Below, one piece after another: positions 14,200-22,565 of a stretch of DNA of 37,286 nt. The stretch is from Acetobacter syzygii (lineage in GTDB: Bacteria > Pseudomonadota > Alphaproteobacteria > Acetobacterales > Acetobacteraceae). The stretch lies in NCBI RefSeq assembly GCF_000964225.1, contig NZ_BAMZ01000030.1, positions 1 through 37,286 of the forward strand. The letters run 5' to 3'. The notes below the pieces were generated by a model. That model saw nothing but the letters and a program-made list of their open reading frames with translations. It searched no databases and was not told the DNA's origin. Both the position numbers and the translations under genes were made by a program. How positions within the stretch are numbered: the stretch's first letter is position 1; each line of letters starts with the position of its first letter.

Positions 14200-15197
14200 T
14201 AGATATGATCCCACGTACTTATGGTGATCGTCTCACCGGCGAGACTGCCGAGTGCGACATAAAACTTGGTTTCGATGGAGCCCGCTACCGTGGCACCAAC
14301 TGCGCCAGTACTGATCGTGCCATCGGTGGTAGAGGCAAAGACCTTCTGCCCTCTGGTGGCAGCCGTCTTGGTCACCGCGAAGTAATCGCCCTGAGACTTC
14401 AGGTCGACCATGTAACCCTGCGGCATAACCATGGTGGCTTCGTCGTAAATGTCCGCAATCCATGCGCTGCGGTCATTAAGCAGGAAGCCGTCAGGGGCAG
14501 TTGGCTCGGCTGCGGTCTGGGTAATGGCAACCGACGGGGCAGAGGTGTAGCCCGTTCCGCCGCTGGTCACGGTAATACCGGTCACAATGCCGCCGCTGAT
14601 GACAGCAACAGCCGCAGCCCCTGTTCCACCGCCACCCGAGAGGGTCACTGTGGGAACAGCCGTGTACCCGGAACCAGCCGCCGTTACATTGATAAGCGAG
14701 ACTTCGCCGTTCGAGCCACTTCCGGCTGTAGCTGTCACGTTCAGGGTCAGACCCGTACCCGCACCGCTACTGGTGGTAGCCACGCCGGTTGCCGTGGGGT
14801 CGGTGGACTGAGCCGTGGCTGTAGCAATCGTCACTCCCGTAACAACACCACTGCTGACCGTCGCAACGGTAGCCGTGCCACCTGTAAAGGTGACCGTATC
14901 CCCCACAGCGTAACCCGTGCCGCCAGCATTCACTGCCAGAGCGGATACTGTGTAAGTGGTATGGGTTCCGAGAGTGGCGGTCGCAGTAGCTCCCGTACCG
15001 GGCGTTACGCCGGGTGGCGTATTCAGGACAGTTGTGCCATCGCCCTGCACCCAACCAAAAGCACCAAGCGTAACCCCGCCTAGACCAGCAACAAGCGCTC
15101 CCTCACCCGCCAACACACTGGCAGACGGGTTGTTAGAGGCAAAGGTGCCAGGAACGCCATAAGCGGGCTCCTGATTAACCTGATTTTGAAAAGGCAT
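14199..15197 (-). CDS. capsid cement (Gp24-like) protein with Gly/Thr-rich insertion
   Basis: A 332-residue protein immediately upstream of the capsid gene. The N-terminus ([29 protein letters not shown]) and C-terminus ([34 protein letters not shown]) match structural cement/decoration proteins of the Gp24 type. Between them, residues about 66-229 are a Gly/Thr-rich insert homologous to that in the sheath protein, which nearly doubles the usual length. Cement proteins sit on the outside of the capsid, so the insert would be displayed on the head surface. Start ATG 15197 follows AAGGGG. Family assignment is fairly sure; the role of the insert is unknown. Confidence 0.75.
   Translation of the reverse strand: MPFQNQVNQEPAYGVPGTFASNNPSASVLAGEGALVAGLGGVTLGAFGWVQGDGTTVLNTPPGVTPGTGATATATLGTHTTYTVSALAVNAGGTGYAVGDTVTFTGGTATVATVSSGVVTGVTIATATAQSTDPTATGVATTSSGAGTGLTLNVTATAGSGSNGEVSLINVTAAGSGYTAVPTVTLSGGGGTGAAAVAVISGGIVTGITVTSGGTGYTSAPSVAITQTAAEPTAPDGFLLNDRSAWIADIYDEATMVMPQGYMVDLKSQGDYFAVTKTAATRGQKVFASTTDGTISTGAVGATVAGSIETKFYVALGSLAGETITISTWDHI
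14511..15002 (-). repeat. Gly/Thr-rich insertion domain, copy in cement gene
   Basis: Second copy of the roughly 164-residue insert, here with units [38 protein letters not shown] and [13 protein letters not shown]. Within the copy the motif GYxxxPxVxx occurs at least twice, so the domain itself appears built from short repeats. It corresponds to 10198-10689 in the sheath gene. Confidence 0.8.
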
Positions 15198-15201
15198 CTG
15201 A

Positions 15202-16722
15202 TTACCCCTTAATCTTCACGGCCTTGAGGCCGGGGAATTTATCCAGCAGGTCAATCCCCACCTTGCTATCTGCTGCGATGGCCGGACGCCGGGCGCTGTC
15301 TGCCCGCTGTGCGTGCTGCCCGAACATGGCGCGGTAGGCGCTGCCGGGAATGCCTGACAGGTCGTAACCAAGCTGGCGCAGGGCAAACCGGTAGACGCCT
15401 TCCGCGTTATCCATGGCAACAGCACCAACGAACGGTTTGACCGCATCCTGCGCGGCATGAAGTTCGCGCATGGCCTGCATGGTTTCCGTGACGGCATCCG
15501 CCTTGGCCTTGCTGATAGCGGCATCCATGGCAGCCTTGGCACCAACAGACTCACGCTCCCGATCAAGGCGCTCACGATCTGCGCGCTCTTTGTCCGCCCG
15601 ACGAGCGCCAGCAGCTTCGTCTTCACGGTCCTTGCGTTCACGGGCGGCACGCTCTTCATCGGACCGACGCGCGCCTTCCGCTTCCCGCTGGCGGTCAGCT
15701 TCGGTCTGCTCATCGTCCTGCGCACCCTGAGGAACACACATCGCGCGGCACGCCTCAATGTCCTCTTCAGACATTCCAGCCTTACGCATCTTCTCCGCCA
15801 TTTCGGCGAAGTCGTCAGCATCTTCAGCCACGTCAGCAAGGGAGGCGATGACCTTGTCGATATCGTCATCCGACAGACCGGCTGCCCGAAGTTTTTCGCG
15901 GCGCTCAGCCTCTTCGGAATCCTGCGCGGTGTTCAAAGCACCTTCCGTGGAGGTATTCTCGAACAGGGCTAGAACCTGATCCATGATCTCATCAGGAACG
16001 CGGCCTGCCAGCAGGTTGCGCAGCGTTTCGCACGCGCCATCCCTGCCCATTTCGTCACAGTCGAGCGCCTTCTTAGCCGCTTCGATATCAGCATCTTGCG
16101 CGAGAAACGGGCGAAGCCTCGACAGCATCGCACGCCGCGCGGCGCGGGGGATTTTCTTCATATTGTAAGGTTCCATGCTTGCGTCTGCGACCAGAACATC
16201 TGGTCCAGCGCGGCCAGTAGGAACGACAGCGACGTGCGAGCCGACAATATCGCGCATCACGCCATCGTACTTTTGCCCCTCGTATTCGCCGGGGGTCATA
16301 TCCGCCTTGTAGCGATAGGCGCTGGACAGTTCGCGCTGCTCGCCGGTCTTGATCCTGGCGATTGCCTCGCCGTCCCAGACCACAAGGCTGTTCATCAGGT
16401 AGGGCGCTTCGAATGTGGCTTCATTCCCCGTCGTGCCCACCACAAGGTCACGCCGTGGATTGGCGGCTGTGACATGAAAATGTTCCTCAAGGACGGGCAG
16501 CCCGTTGAAAGATGGTGCCGCTTTTTTCAGTTCGTCTGGATCGCGCAACATTTGATAGATGCGTTCGGGGTCTAGGCCGAGCCTCTGCCCCTCAGGAATT
16601 TCACGACCCATATACGGGCAGATGTTCGCTTTGCTGATCGGGGTCATGGCGACCCGGAGCCGCCCTTCCACGTCAGTTGTGCGCACACTGCCCATGCGGT
16701 CATAGGCAAGAATATCGGTCAT
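15202..16722 (-). CDS. DUF2213 prohead protease/scaffold protein
   Basis: A 506-residue protein. The N-terminal half is the DUF2213 domain ([20 protein letters not shown]; later [20 protein letters not shown] and [16 protein letters not shown]), a family classed with prohead proteases; the HVAVV ... GRAG pattern is typical. The C-terminal half is charged, with long Arg/Glu-rich heptads ([20 protein letters not shown]) suited to a scaffold coiled coil. Fusion of protease and scaffold would explain the lack of a separate scaffold gene. ATG at 16722 is used, overlapping the end of the gpF-like gene by 4 bases; a longer form starting at 16788 is unlikely. Confidence 0.8.
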   Translation of the reverse strand: MTDILAYDRMGSVRTTDVEGRLRVAMTPISKANICPYMGREIPEGQRLGLDPERIYQMLRDPDELKKAAPSFNGLPVLEEHFHVTAANPRRDLVVGTTGNEATFEAPYLMNSLVVWDGEAIARIKTGEQRELSSAYRYKADMTPGEYEGQKYDGVMRDIVGSHVAVVPTGRAGPDVLVADASMEPYNMKKIPRAARRAMLSRLRPFLAQDADIEAAKKALDCDEMGRDGACETLRNLLAGRVPDEIMDQVLALFENTSTEGALNTAQDSEEAERREKLRAAGLSDDDIDKVIASLADVAEDADDFAEMAEKMRKAGMSEEDIEACRAMCVPQGAQDDEQTEADRQREAEGARRSDEERAARERKDREDEAAGARRADKERADRERLDRERESVGAKAAMDAAISKAKADAVTETMQAMRELHAAQDAVKPFVGAVAMDNAEGVYRFALRQLGYDLSGIPGSAYRAMFGQHAQRADSARRPAIAADSKVGIDLLDKFPGLKAVKIKG

Positions 16723-17516
16723 TTGTCGTTGAACCCTCGAAGGATTACACGGCTTGAGCACCGGCAATTCGGCTTTTGCCCCGGCCATATGCGTTCGTCG
16801 TCGATCAACGCGCCTTCACGAACGTCAAAGCGTAGTTTTTTGCGACCGGCCTCAACATGGCTTGCGCGTGGGTGCTTGCCGCCTGCGGAATGGACCCATT
16901 CGGCTTCGAACAGGCCAGTTTCAATCTGCCGCTGCTTGTTGATGGCACTGGTGACTTTAGCGTTCTGGTCCCGCGCGATGTTGGCGGCCCGGCGACGGGT
17001 AATGCCAAATCGCTGCTGCAGGCCCTCAGTCAACTCCCCCAGATCGCCCCCATGCGCCACCGAACGCAGAACCATCTGGTTCACTTCGCTCAGGTGGTGT
17101 TCGCCTATACTTTTGATGAGCAGGACATTTTCTTCCACGCACGCGCTTATGGCATCCTGCACACCTTCGGTTGGCTTGAACTGGATCGTGAAGCCAGTCT
17201 TTGCTGCCAGATCTCGCTTAAAAGAACCTTCTGCATGTTGGGCCGCCCTACTGACGAAAGCAGGCGCAAGATATTTAGCCAGATCGTTGAACCGCAGCCG
17301 CCAGCGTGCAGTGAGTTTGTTCATCAGCATTTGCAGCGATGCTGCCGGGCTAGCGTCCTGCGTAATCCGGCTTTCAACCTTGCGATATCTGGCGCGCAGC
17401 CAGTAGCGAAGGCTGCGCTCCATCTCATCAATTAGGTCAAGCAGTTCACGCTCATACTGCGCACCGACCCCGGCGTTTGGGCGCACAGGCTTTAGTGTTT
17501 TCGGTTTCGACGCCAT
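16719..17516 (-). CDS. head morphogenesis protein (Mu gpF-like)
   Basis: A 265-residue protein of the phage Mu gpF/SPP1 gp7 family. The C-terminal domain has the conserved sequence GITRRRAANIARDQNAKVTS, then EAEWVHSAGGKHPRASHVEA and at the end RIWPGQKPNCRCSSRVIL, the Cys-Arg-Cys ending typical of the family. The N-terminus is helical. Such proteins are minor head components, needed for a few copies per capsid near the portal. ATG at 17516 overlaps the portal stop (TGATG). Directly downstream of the portal gene, as is usual. Confidence 0.85.
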   Translation of the reverse strand: MASKPKTLKPVRPNAGVGAQYERELLDLIDEMERSLRYWLRARYRKVESRITQDASPAASLQMLMNKLTARWRLRFNDLAKYLAPAFVSRAAQHAEGSFKRDLAAKTGFTIQFKPTEGVQDAISACVEENVLLIKSIGEHHLSEVNQMVLRSVAHGGDLGELTEGLQQRFGITRRRAANIARDQNAKVTSAINKQRQIETGLFEAEWVHSAGGKHPRASHVEAGRKKLRFDVREGALIDDERIWPGQKPNCRCSSRVILRGFNDK

Positions 17517-19054
17517 CAAACACCATCGTTATCCGTATGCGCAGCCGGATTGCTGAATAAAGAGACTGACACGCCGCCATTTGCAGGGGCACGACCTTCC
17601 TGCTCCGCCAGCGGCTCATATCCGCCCCCTTCAAGGCTCGCGCCATCAAACAGGCCGTCTGGGTCAGAGCGAAGCCCTTCACGGACCTCATCGTTACTCA
17701 CAGCGCCCATTTCCTCGTAAACAGCCCGCGTATCGGCCTTTGTTTTGGCAATGGCCGCCTGCGCAGCCTCATCCAACTGCCAGAGGGGGATGAACCTGAA
17801 ATCTATGGAGCGATCAATCTCACCCCATATGTTCAGCATAGCCGCGTGCATGACCTGGGTCAGGCCGGGCCGGAAAAATGCCTCCTGATAAGCCGCGACC
17901 CGGTCATACCAGACGCGGATTTCTCCTTCTGATGAGGCATTCAGGCCCGAAGGGGAAATGCCTGAGAACTTGACCAGCGGCATCTGCGCAACAACGCATA
18001 TCTGCTCCAGCGCCTGGTTCTGCAACTTGTCGAGGCTGGCCAGATTGGCTGACAGTATCTGGAGCTCTTCACTCTCCTTGTCGGACAGGAATACGCCACG
18101 ATTGTCGCGGAACTTGATGAAGTTCTGCACCCGATCGATAAGGCCACCGATGCCAACTTTCTGATACACGGCCTGCATATCCGTGCGCAGGACCGGAATG
18201 GAGCATCCGTTGATCAGATCGCTCACCGACTGCCGCGTACGAACCCAATTATCCACATATGGTTTGGCAAGCTGGATCAGTGGGACGCCGCCGAAATTAT
18301 AGGTGGGCGACAGGATCTGGCTCGGTTCACGCGAAACGAACCTCAGCAGCCGGGTATGATGGACAGTCGCCCCCATGACCCACCATTTCGTAGGCCGGTA
18401 AAAATCGAGCCGCATGGGGTTTTCGGAATTGTATTCGTTCGGGCTGGTCCAGATCGGCTCAACCGGTACAATTTCTTTCAGGCTCCCCACCGTGAAGGTC
18501 TCGGGGGTCAGCAGCAGAGGTGTTGCCAAATCAGAAGATAGCTTCGTAAGCCCTGTATTCAAAAAAATCTGACCAATCCCGAACGCCCCGTCGAACTCGG
18601 CTACTGTTTTCATGGCCTCGCGCACTTTCAGGCGCGTGAATTCAGCCTCAAGAGCTTTGATCCGCTCGGACTTGTTCTCGTTGCTCGGCCCGAAAAATTC
18701 GATCCATTCACGGGTTGCTTCTTCGGCAAGTGTCCCCACCATATGGCGATATTCTACGCGCTGGGTCCACATTTCCGCCAGGCGCGGGTAACCGAGAAAT
18801 ACCGTGCCGTCCGCAATGGCGTTATTGATGGAATTTGCAACACCGGGCCCATAGGCCTCATCCATTGCAAGCGAGGTGCCTTCCGGCACAACTCCGGGAA
18901 TGGGGCGGTAAGGTTTGTATTTTTCCGGAGCGGCAGCCTTGCGGTCGATCTCACGCGCATCTGTTTCCGTCAGGACCATAGGCATAGGCTCCGCACGCAC
19001 AAACCCCGGCTCGACCCGGGTACGTTCCGGAGCGGGCTTGCGTGAAAAGAGCAT
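17516..19054 (-). CDS. portal protein (DUF1073)
   Basis: A 512-residue protein of the DUF1073 portal family. Landmarks: GTVFLGYPRLAEMWTQRVEY, AEEATREWIEF, KVREAMKTVAEFDGAFGIG, LLRFVSREPSQILSPTYNFG and a C-terminal helix-rich part with FRFIPLWQLDEAAQAAIA. It forms the dodecameric DNA gate of the head. ATG at 19054 follows AGGACTATTG; a TTG at 19057 is in frame but less likely. It follows the terminase gene by 8 bases. The last 50 residues are Gly/Ala-rich and probably disordered. Confidence 0.85.
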   Translation of the reverse strand: MLFSRKPAPERTRVEPGFVRAEPMPMVLTETDAREIDRKAAAPEKYKPYRPIPGVVPEGTSLAMDEAYGPGVANSINNAIADGTVFLGYPRLAEMWTQRVEYRHMVGTLAEEATREWIEFFGPSNENKSERIKALEAEFTRLKVREAMKTVAEFDGAFGIGQIFLNTGLTKLSSDLATPLLLTPETFTVGSLKEIVPVEPIWTSPNEYNSENPMRLDFYRPTKWWVMGATVHHTRLLRFVSREPSQILSPTYNFGGVPLIQLAKPYVDNWVRTRQSVSDLINGCSIPVLRTDMQAVYQKVGIGGLIDRVQNFIKFRDNRGVFLSDKESEELQILSANLASLDKLQNQALEQICVVAQMPLVKFSGISPSGLNASSEGEIRVWYDRVAAYQEAFFRPGLTQVMHAAMLNIWGEIDRSIDFRFIPLWQLDEAAQAAIAKTKADTRAVYEEMGAVSNDEVREGLRSDPDGLFDGASLEGGGYEPLAEQEGRAPANGGVSVSLFSNPAAHTDNDGV

Positions 19055-19062
19055 CAATAGTC

Positions 19063-20550
19063 CTAGATCAGATCGTTATCTTCAGAGCGGATAATCATGA
19101 GCGCCGGACCGTCTGGCGCGAAGGTCAAACCAAGGCCATCTGCAATATCAGGTGAGCGCAAGCCGCGCTTTTTCATTGCGTCCTTGCTTTCCACGACAAG
19201 GTTTCCGGCGCTATCAAGTCCATACCTGACCGTGGACAACTCGGCCGCCAGATCCTCGGCATTGTCCTTGCTGTCGGCATTGATTGAGGCGTCCCCGTCC
19301 CGCAACCACGCGGACATAGCCAGCCACAAGTAATCTCTCAATCTTGCTGGTCTGGCGTCAGACCTTGCGACTAGATCAGGAGCCTTACAGGCAACATTCA
19401 CATCAACAACAGGGAAGCCCTGCTCCCGGAGACGGTCAGCAACACCTGCGCCTACCCCGACAACATCCACATATATCTTGTCGGCACTCCAGCGCCGAAA
19501 GAAGTCAGCCGCCTGCCCCGCCGTTGTCATCGTGTCCTGTTTGGCGCGGACTTCAATTTTCTCGACACGCGGCCCTTCGCGAAGCACAAACGTAGTTCGA
19601 TCATCACCAAAGCGCGCCACGTCAACGCCAAGTCGCCGCTCAGCGCACGCAGTTGAGGGTTCACGATCCCGCGCCGCTTCTGCAAGCTCCAACGGGATCA
19701 GAACATCATCATCTTGCTTGGGAAAATCGCCATCAGCGCGGACGCGCACAACATTCGACCCCTCGCCATACTTCCGCACTAGGTTGGCGCGGTAACTCGG
19801 GTCAACCAAGGGGCTATCCGAACATGCAAAATGCAATGCCGTATAGAGTGCTCGGTCCTGCTTATGAGACCGGGCAAAAAAACCGCTGTTCCTCGTCGGG
19901 TTGCCAACCATAAGCAGCCGCGCACCGTGAGATGATAATGCACCTTCAGCGACCTCGAAAATCTCGTCCGGAACGCCGCTCGCTTCTTCAATCACGAACA
20001 TGATCGAACCGCCAGAGTCCGAACGCTCTACGGCGCGATTGTCGTCCGTAATCTCCACATCAGATGCGTGAAAACCTTGCAAGGCATCAGGCGATTCCCG
20101 GCGGCTCGTTCTGGCTACAGCGTACCATTCCGCAGGCTGCCCTTTGTCTGATATACGGTCCTGATTCCGGTCGAATAGATTGCCAAGCCATAACTCCTCC
20201 GGCAGACCGTCCTTCTTCGCTCTTTCTTCTGAGCGTCGAGACCATTTGGACAACTCTGCCCACAGGACATTGTAAAGCTGCGAAGCTGTAGGGGCCGTGC
20301 ATGGAATGCGACAAAACTCATAGCACTCAAGGTGCCACCAGATCGCAGCAGAAGTTGAGCCTGATTTCCCTACCCCGTGGCCCGCACGAACACTAACCTT
20401 GGCTCCGGGGGGCGCTATGGACTCCAGCAATTTCCTTTGCTGGGCTGTAGGGTTCAGGCCAAGCCGCTGCCGCGCGTATAGCACTGGGTCTTTGCGCCAG
20501 ATGCCACGCAACTGCTGATAGGCAGCAATATCATTTTTCGTCAGCGCCAT
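19063..20550 (-). CDS. terL: terminase large subunit
   Basis: A 495-residue packaging motor. The ATPase domain has a Walker A at residues 57-63 (GHGVGKS), a Walker B at about 183-190 (IMFVIEEAS, Glu-Glu catalytic) and a coupling motif MVGNPTR near 214-220. The nuclease domain begins at about residue 305 (RLGVDVARFGDDRT, Asp310), continues with IYVDVVGVGAGVADRL and ends with SPDIADGLGL, supplying the three acidic metal ligands of an RNase H-like fold. It overlaps the small subunit gene by 20 bases. All key residues are present, so it should be functional. Confidence 0.92.
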   Translation of the reverse strand: MALTKNDIAAYQQLRGIWRKDPVLYARQRLGLNPTAQQRKLLESIAPPGAKVSVRAGHGVGKSGSTSAAIWWHLECYEFCRIPCTAPTASQLYNVLWAELSKWSRRSEERAKKDGLPEELWLGNLFDRNQDRISDKGQPAEWYAVARTSRRESPDALQGFHASDVEITDDNRAVERSDSGGSIMFVIEEASGVPDEIFEVAEGALSSHGARLLMVGNPTRNSGFFARSHKQDRALYTALHFACSDSPLVDPSYRANLVRKYGEGSNVVRVRADGDFPKQDDDVLIPLELAEAARDREPSTACAERRLGVDVARFGDDRTTFVLREGPRVEKIEVRAKQDTMTTAGQAADFFRRWSADKIYVDVVGVGAGVADRLREQGFPVVDVNVACKAPDLVARSDARPARLRDYLWLAMSAWLRDGDASINADSKDNAEDLAAELSTVRYGLDSAGNLVVESKDAMKKRGLRSPDIADGLGLTFAPDGPALMIIRSEDNDLI

Positions 20551-21034
20551 CTGCTTCGGTCGCAGCCTTTAGTAGCGCAGAAACGCCACCGCCTTTGATC
20601 TGGATTGGTCCGCCGTCTGGGCCTGTGTGTTCCTGCGTGATCTTGTCGCCAAAATCCTTGGGAAGCATTTTTGACAGAAGCCACTTGCGAGTATCGACAC
20701 GCAGTTTCGACCTCTGCACAACGTCCGTGTTGACGCCTTGGCTGCCATCTTCTTTGACGTAAGTGTCGTTCTCGCCATAGTCGGCAATCTCGACCGTTTC
20801 CTCGGCCATAGAGTGCAGGCCCAATTCTCTCGCGCGCGCATACTGCGCGGAAAACCCCTCTCGGTCGTCCACAACCCAGCCACGCACGGTAGATTCCGGG
20901 GGGAAATTTTCATCCCTGCAAATCTCGCGCAAGAACATGCCAGACGCCAGAAGTGCACAAATTTCTCGGGCAATTTCGGGAGTATATGCAGAAGGCCGAC
21001 CGACTGGCTCAGCCTGTCTATCAGAGCCATCCAT
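20531..21034 (-). CDS. terS: terminase small subunit
   Basis: A 167-residue protein. The N-terminal part is an HTH DNA-binding domain (GRPSAYTPEIAREICALLAS, then LREICRDENFPPESTVRGWV), followed by a helical oligomerisation region (AQYARARELGLHSMAEETVE). The C-terminal RKWLLSKMLPKDFGDK is a feature of the terminase small subunit family often found in these phages. ATG at 21034 with GGAGAG upstream is preferred over TTG at 21046. It binds the packaging start site and regulates TerL. It is the first late gene, 17 bases after a terminator. Confidence 0.85.
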   Translation of the reverse strand: MDGSDRQAEPVGRPSAYTPEIAREICALLASGMFLREICRDENFPPESTVRGWVVDDREGFSAQYARARELGLHSMAEETVEIADYGENDTYVKEDGSQGVNTDVVQRSKLRVDTRKWLLSKMLPKDFGDKITQEHTGPDGGPIQIKGGGVSALLKAATEADGADEK

Positions 21035-21050
21035 ACCACTCTCCAAAAAC

Positions 21051-21074
21051 GAAAAAAGCCACCCGGAGGCGGCT
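21051..21074 (-). terminator. rho-independent terminator before terS
   Basis: On the minus strand AGCCGCC (21074-21068), loop TCCG, GGTGGCT (21063-21057) form a 7-bp stem with one G-T wobble, followed by six T (21057-21052). It ends the early leftward transcript after the 21107-21658 gene. The terS ribosome binding site begins only a few bases beyond it. Confidence 0.8.
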
Positions 21075-21106
21075 CTTGAACATACATCTTGCGATGATGA
21101 TGTTTT

Positions 21107-21658
21107 TTATACCGGGAAAGGTACCGGGGTACAAGCTTTTTCAGCGTCATGTTTTTTCTTGCGCTGGGCCGCGTAGAACTCGGCCAACTGTTCCAGCAAC
21201 ATGGAGCACTGTGCAGACACTTTCTTGCGCCCCAGATCGGAGGACACGGTGGGGAAAAGAACGCCAGCCATCTGCTTGAATGAAAGCTTTTCGACCAGCA
21301 TTGCCTTCAAACGAACCTCACCAATCACACCAACGGCTTGCCGAGCATCGCAAATATGCCCTGCAGCATCGGCCCGTGTCATCAGCCACGAAAGATCATC
21401 ATGCCTGATCTCGCAATTTGCCGTGTGGTTTTCTGGAAATTCCTTGTAGCCCTGATACGCGAACACCCACGTCCGATACCACTTATCGGCGGCGTTCGCC
21501 GCTTCCTGCGTGATCTCTTGGGCTTTTAGGAGGGCATCCACAACGGTTTGCTCTCGTGACGGCCTGCCAGCAGTAAACACCGACTTAGCCGCCCGCTCAG
21601 GCGTAGGGCCATTGTCCTCGGCAGCGGGTATTTCATAGCGTGGGCGCGCCTTGCTCAT
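21107..21658 (-). CDS. phage protein of unknown function, possible late regulator
   Basis: A 183-residue protein, last gene before the terminator that separates early from late genes. The middle has KWYRTWVFAYQGYKEFPENH, and the C-terminal half RLKAMLVEKLSFKQMAGVLF followed by LGRKKVSAQCSMLLEQLAEF looks like a helix-turn-helix with a recognition helix. The basic tail is RKKKHDAEK. I do not recognise the family. Its position matches that of Q-type antiterminators in lambdoid phages, and late transcription must pass the terminator downstream, so a role in late gene activation is an attractive guess, not more. ATG at 21658 overlaps the previous stop. Confidence 0.65.
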   Translation of the reverse strand: MSKARPRYEIPAAEDNGPTPERAAKSVFTAGRPSREQTVVDALLKAQEITQEAANAADKWYRTWVFAYQGYKEFPENHTANCEIRHDDLSWLMTRADAAGHICDARQAVGVIGEVRLKAMLVEKLSFKQMAGVLFPTVSSDLGRKKVSAQCSMLLEQLAEFYAAQRKKKHDAEKACTPVPFPV

Positions 21659-21804
21659 GCTGACACCTTTCCATCCACCAACGCCTTCTGCGCCTCAGTC
21701 AACGGCACGCCTGCTCGCAGGTTGCAGAGCGCACACGCCACATCCCAGTTCCGGGGCGGCGCGTAGATTTCGGAGTTTGTGGGCTTGAAGGGGGATGTGG
21801 TCAT
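21655..21804 (-). CDS. small phage protein with a CxxC motif
   Basis: A 49-residue protein starting at ATG 21804 and ending in an ATGA overlap with the next gene, which argues that it is real despite its size. The sequence includes SEIYAPPRNWDVACALCNLR and ends LTEAQKALVDGKVSA. The single CALC pair could bind metal only as a dimer. GAGAGAAA precedes the start. Function unknown; its place is early operon, next to the putative late regulator. Confidence 0.6.
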   Translation of the reverse strand: MTTSPFKPTNSEIYAPPRNWDVACALCNLRAGVPLTEAQKALVDGKVSA

Positions 21805-21829
21805 TTTCTCTCAATCCACATTGCGGTTG

Positions 21830-21949
21830 CTATCGAGGCACGAATATGCTGACAGCGAACGCCCCGCCTACCATGCCGACCAGAACTGGATTTCCAGACA
21901 AAGCATAGCCAACATCGGCCCAAGTATGGTGTATTTCAGGTGAAATCAT
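21830..21949 (-). CDS. very small possible membrane protein
   Basis: A 39-residue frame (ATG at 21949, CAGG four bases upstream) with one hydrophobic segment, GNPVLVGMVGGAFAVSIFVP. It fills part of an otherwise empty 237-bp gap (21805-22041) between leftward genes. The remaining part of the gap, 21950-22041, shows nothing recognisable. Support is limited to length of open frame and position in the operon. Confidence 0.3.
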   Translation of the reverse strand: MISPEIHHTWADVGYALSGNPVLVGMVGGAFAVSIFVPR

Positions 21950-22041
21950 AAACCTGATGGAATCACAAACCCCCGCACATGTACAGCAAAAACGTGCGCC
22001 ACCCTGCGTTTTTACGTGTCGTTATTTTGCGACAGTACCCG

Positions 22042-22248
22042 CTATCCACAGGGTTGTACACATGGACCCCGCTGCCAATCACGAAACAACGGCAAAATCT
22101 CCTCATCCAACAACCCCTCCTCCGGCGCATGAAGCGGAACCGGGTGCGGCGTGATCGCTGGCACTTGCACCGGCCCGCACCCTTCGCTGGTCAGGAAATC
22201 CACCAGCTCGTTTGGGTCTGGTTCGTGGCCGGTTCCCCATTCGGTCAT
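22042..22248 (-). CDS. small phage protein of unknown function
   Basis: A 68-residue acidic protein whose ATG (22248) overlaps the stop of the DUF551-like gene in ATGA, indicating coupled translation. It is Pro- and Glu-rich (EPDPNELVDFL, APEEGLLDEEILPLF) with no clear domain. It lies in the early leftward operon between replication and late-control genes. Confidence 0.5.
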   Translation of the reverse strand: MTEWGTGHEPDPNELVDFLTSEGCGPVQVPAITPHPVPLHAPEEGLLDEEILPLFRDWQRGPCVQPCG

Positions 22249-22508
22249 GTCAATTCCTTCCAGTGCGTGGGCTGAATGCTGGGCACTCCATCCTCGTTAC
22301 TGGCCCAGCAAATCCCGTCTGTCCAACACTCTGGAGGCTCTTGTTCCGTCACAAAATTCCACCCTCCTACATCTTCGCCGTTGGCGTCCAGGTACTGCTC
22401 AAGCCATGCGATTACGTTGTCATCACCGTGCCCGGGGATGCGCGCCTGAATGGCCCTTCCATCCGTTGGTGCCGTGGCGATTGGCTTCCATTCGCTCATT
22501 TCCGACAT
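22245..22508 (-). CDS. DUF551-like phage protein
   Basis: An 87-residue protein with the opening SEWKPIATAPTDGRAIQARI and an ending VPSIQPTHWKEL, the pattern of the DUF551/related WKPI-APxDG family of small phage proteins. ATG at 22508 is chosen with GGAGG nine bases upstream; another ATG at 22499 is possible. No biochemical role is known for the family. It is often found among replication or recombination genes of phages, as here. Confidence 0.65.
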   Translation of the reverse strand: MSEMSEWKPIATAPTDGRAIQARIPGHGDDNVIAWLEQYLDANGEDVGGWNFVTEQEPPECWTDGICWASNEDGVPSIQPTHWKELT

Positions 22509-22565
22509 ACCCCTAAAATCCTCCACAATGAGCGCACAGCGCACTCTAATGTCCAGACATAACGA

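Noticed and set aside
14511..15002. Possible CRISPR or diversity-generating element in the repetitive stretches of 10198-10689 and 14511-15002
   Set aside because: Repeats are degenerate, coding and in frame, with no constant-length spacers, no reverse transcriptase and no template repeat in the window.
14040..15083. Long rightward open frame of 347 codons opposite the capsid and cement genes
   Set aside because: Its length comes from the repetitive Gly/Thr codons on the other strand; composition is not protein-like.
18248..18256. Isolated TTATCCACA DnaA box
   Set aside because: A single box within the portal gene with no neighbours; chance occurrence is likely.
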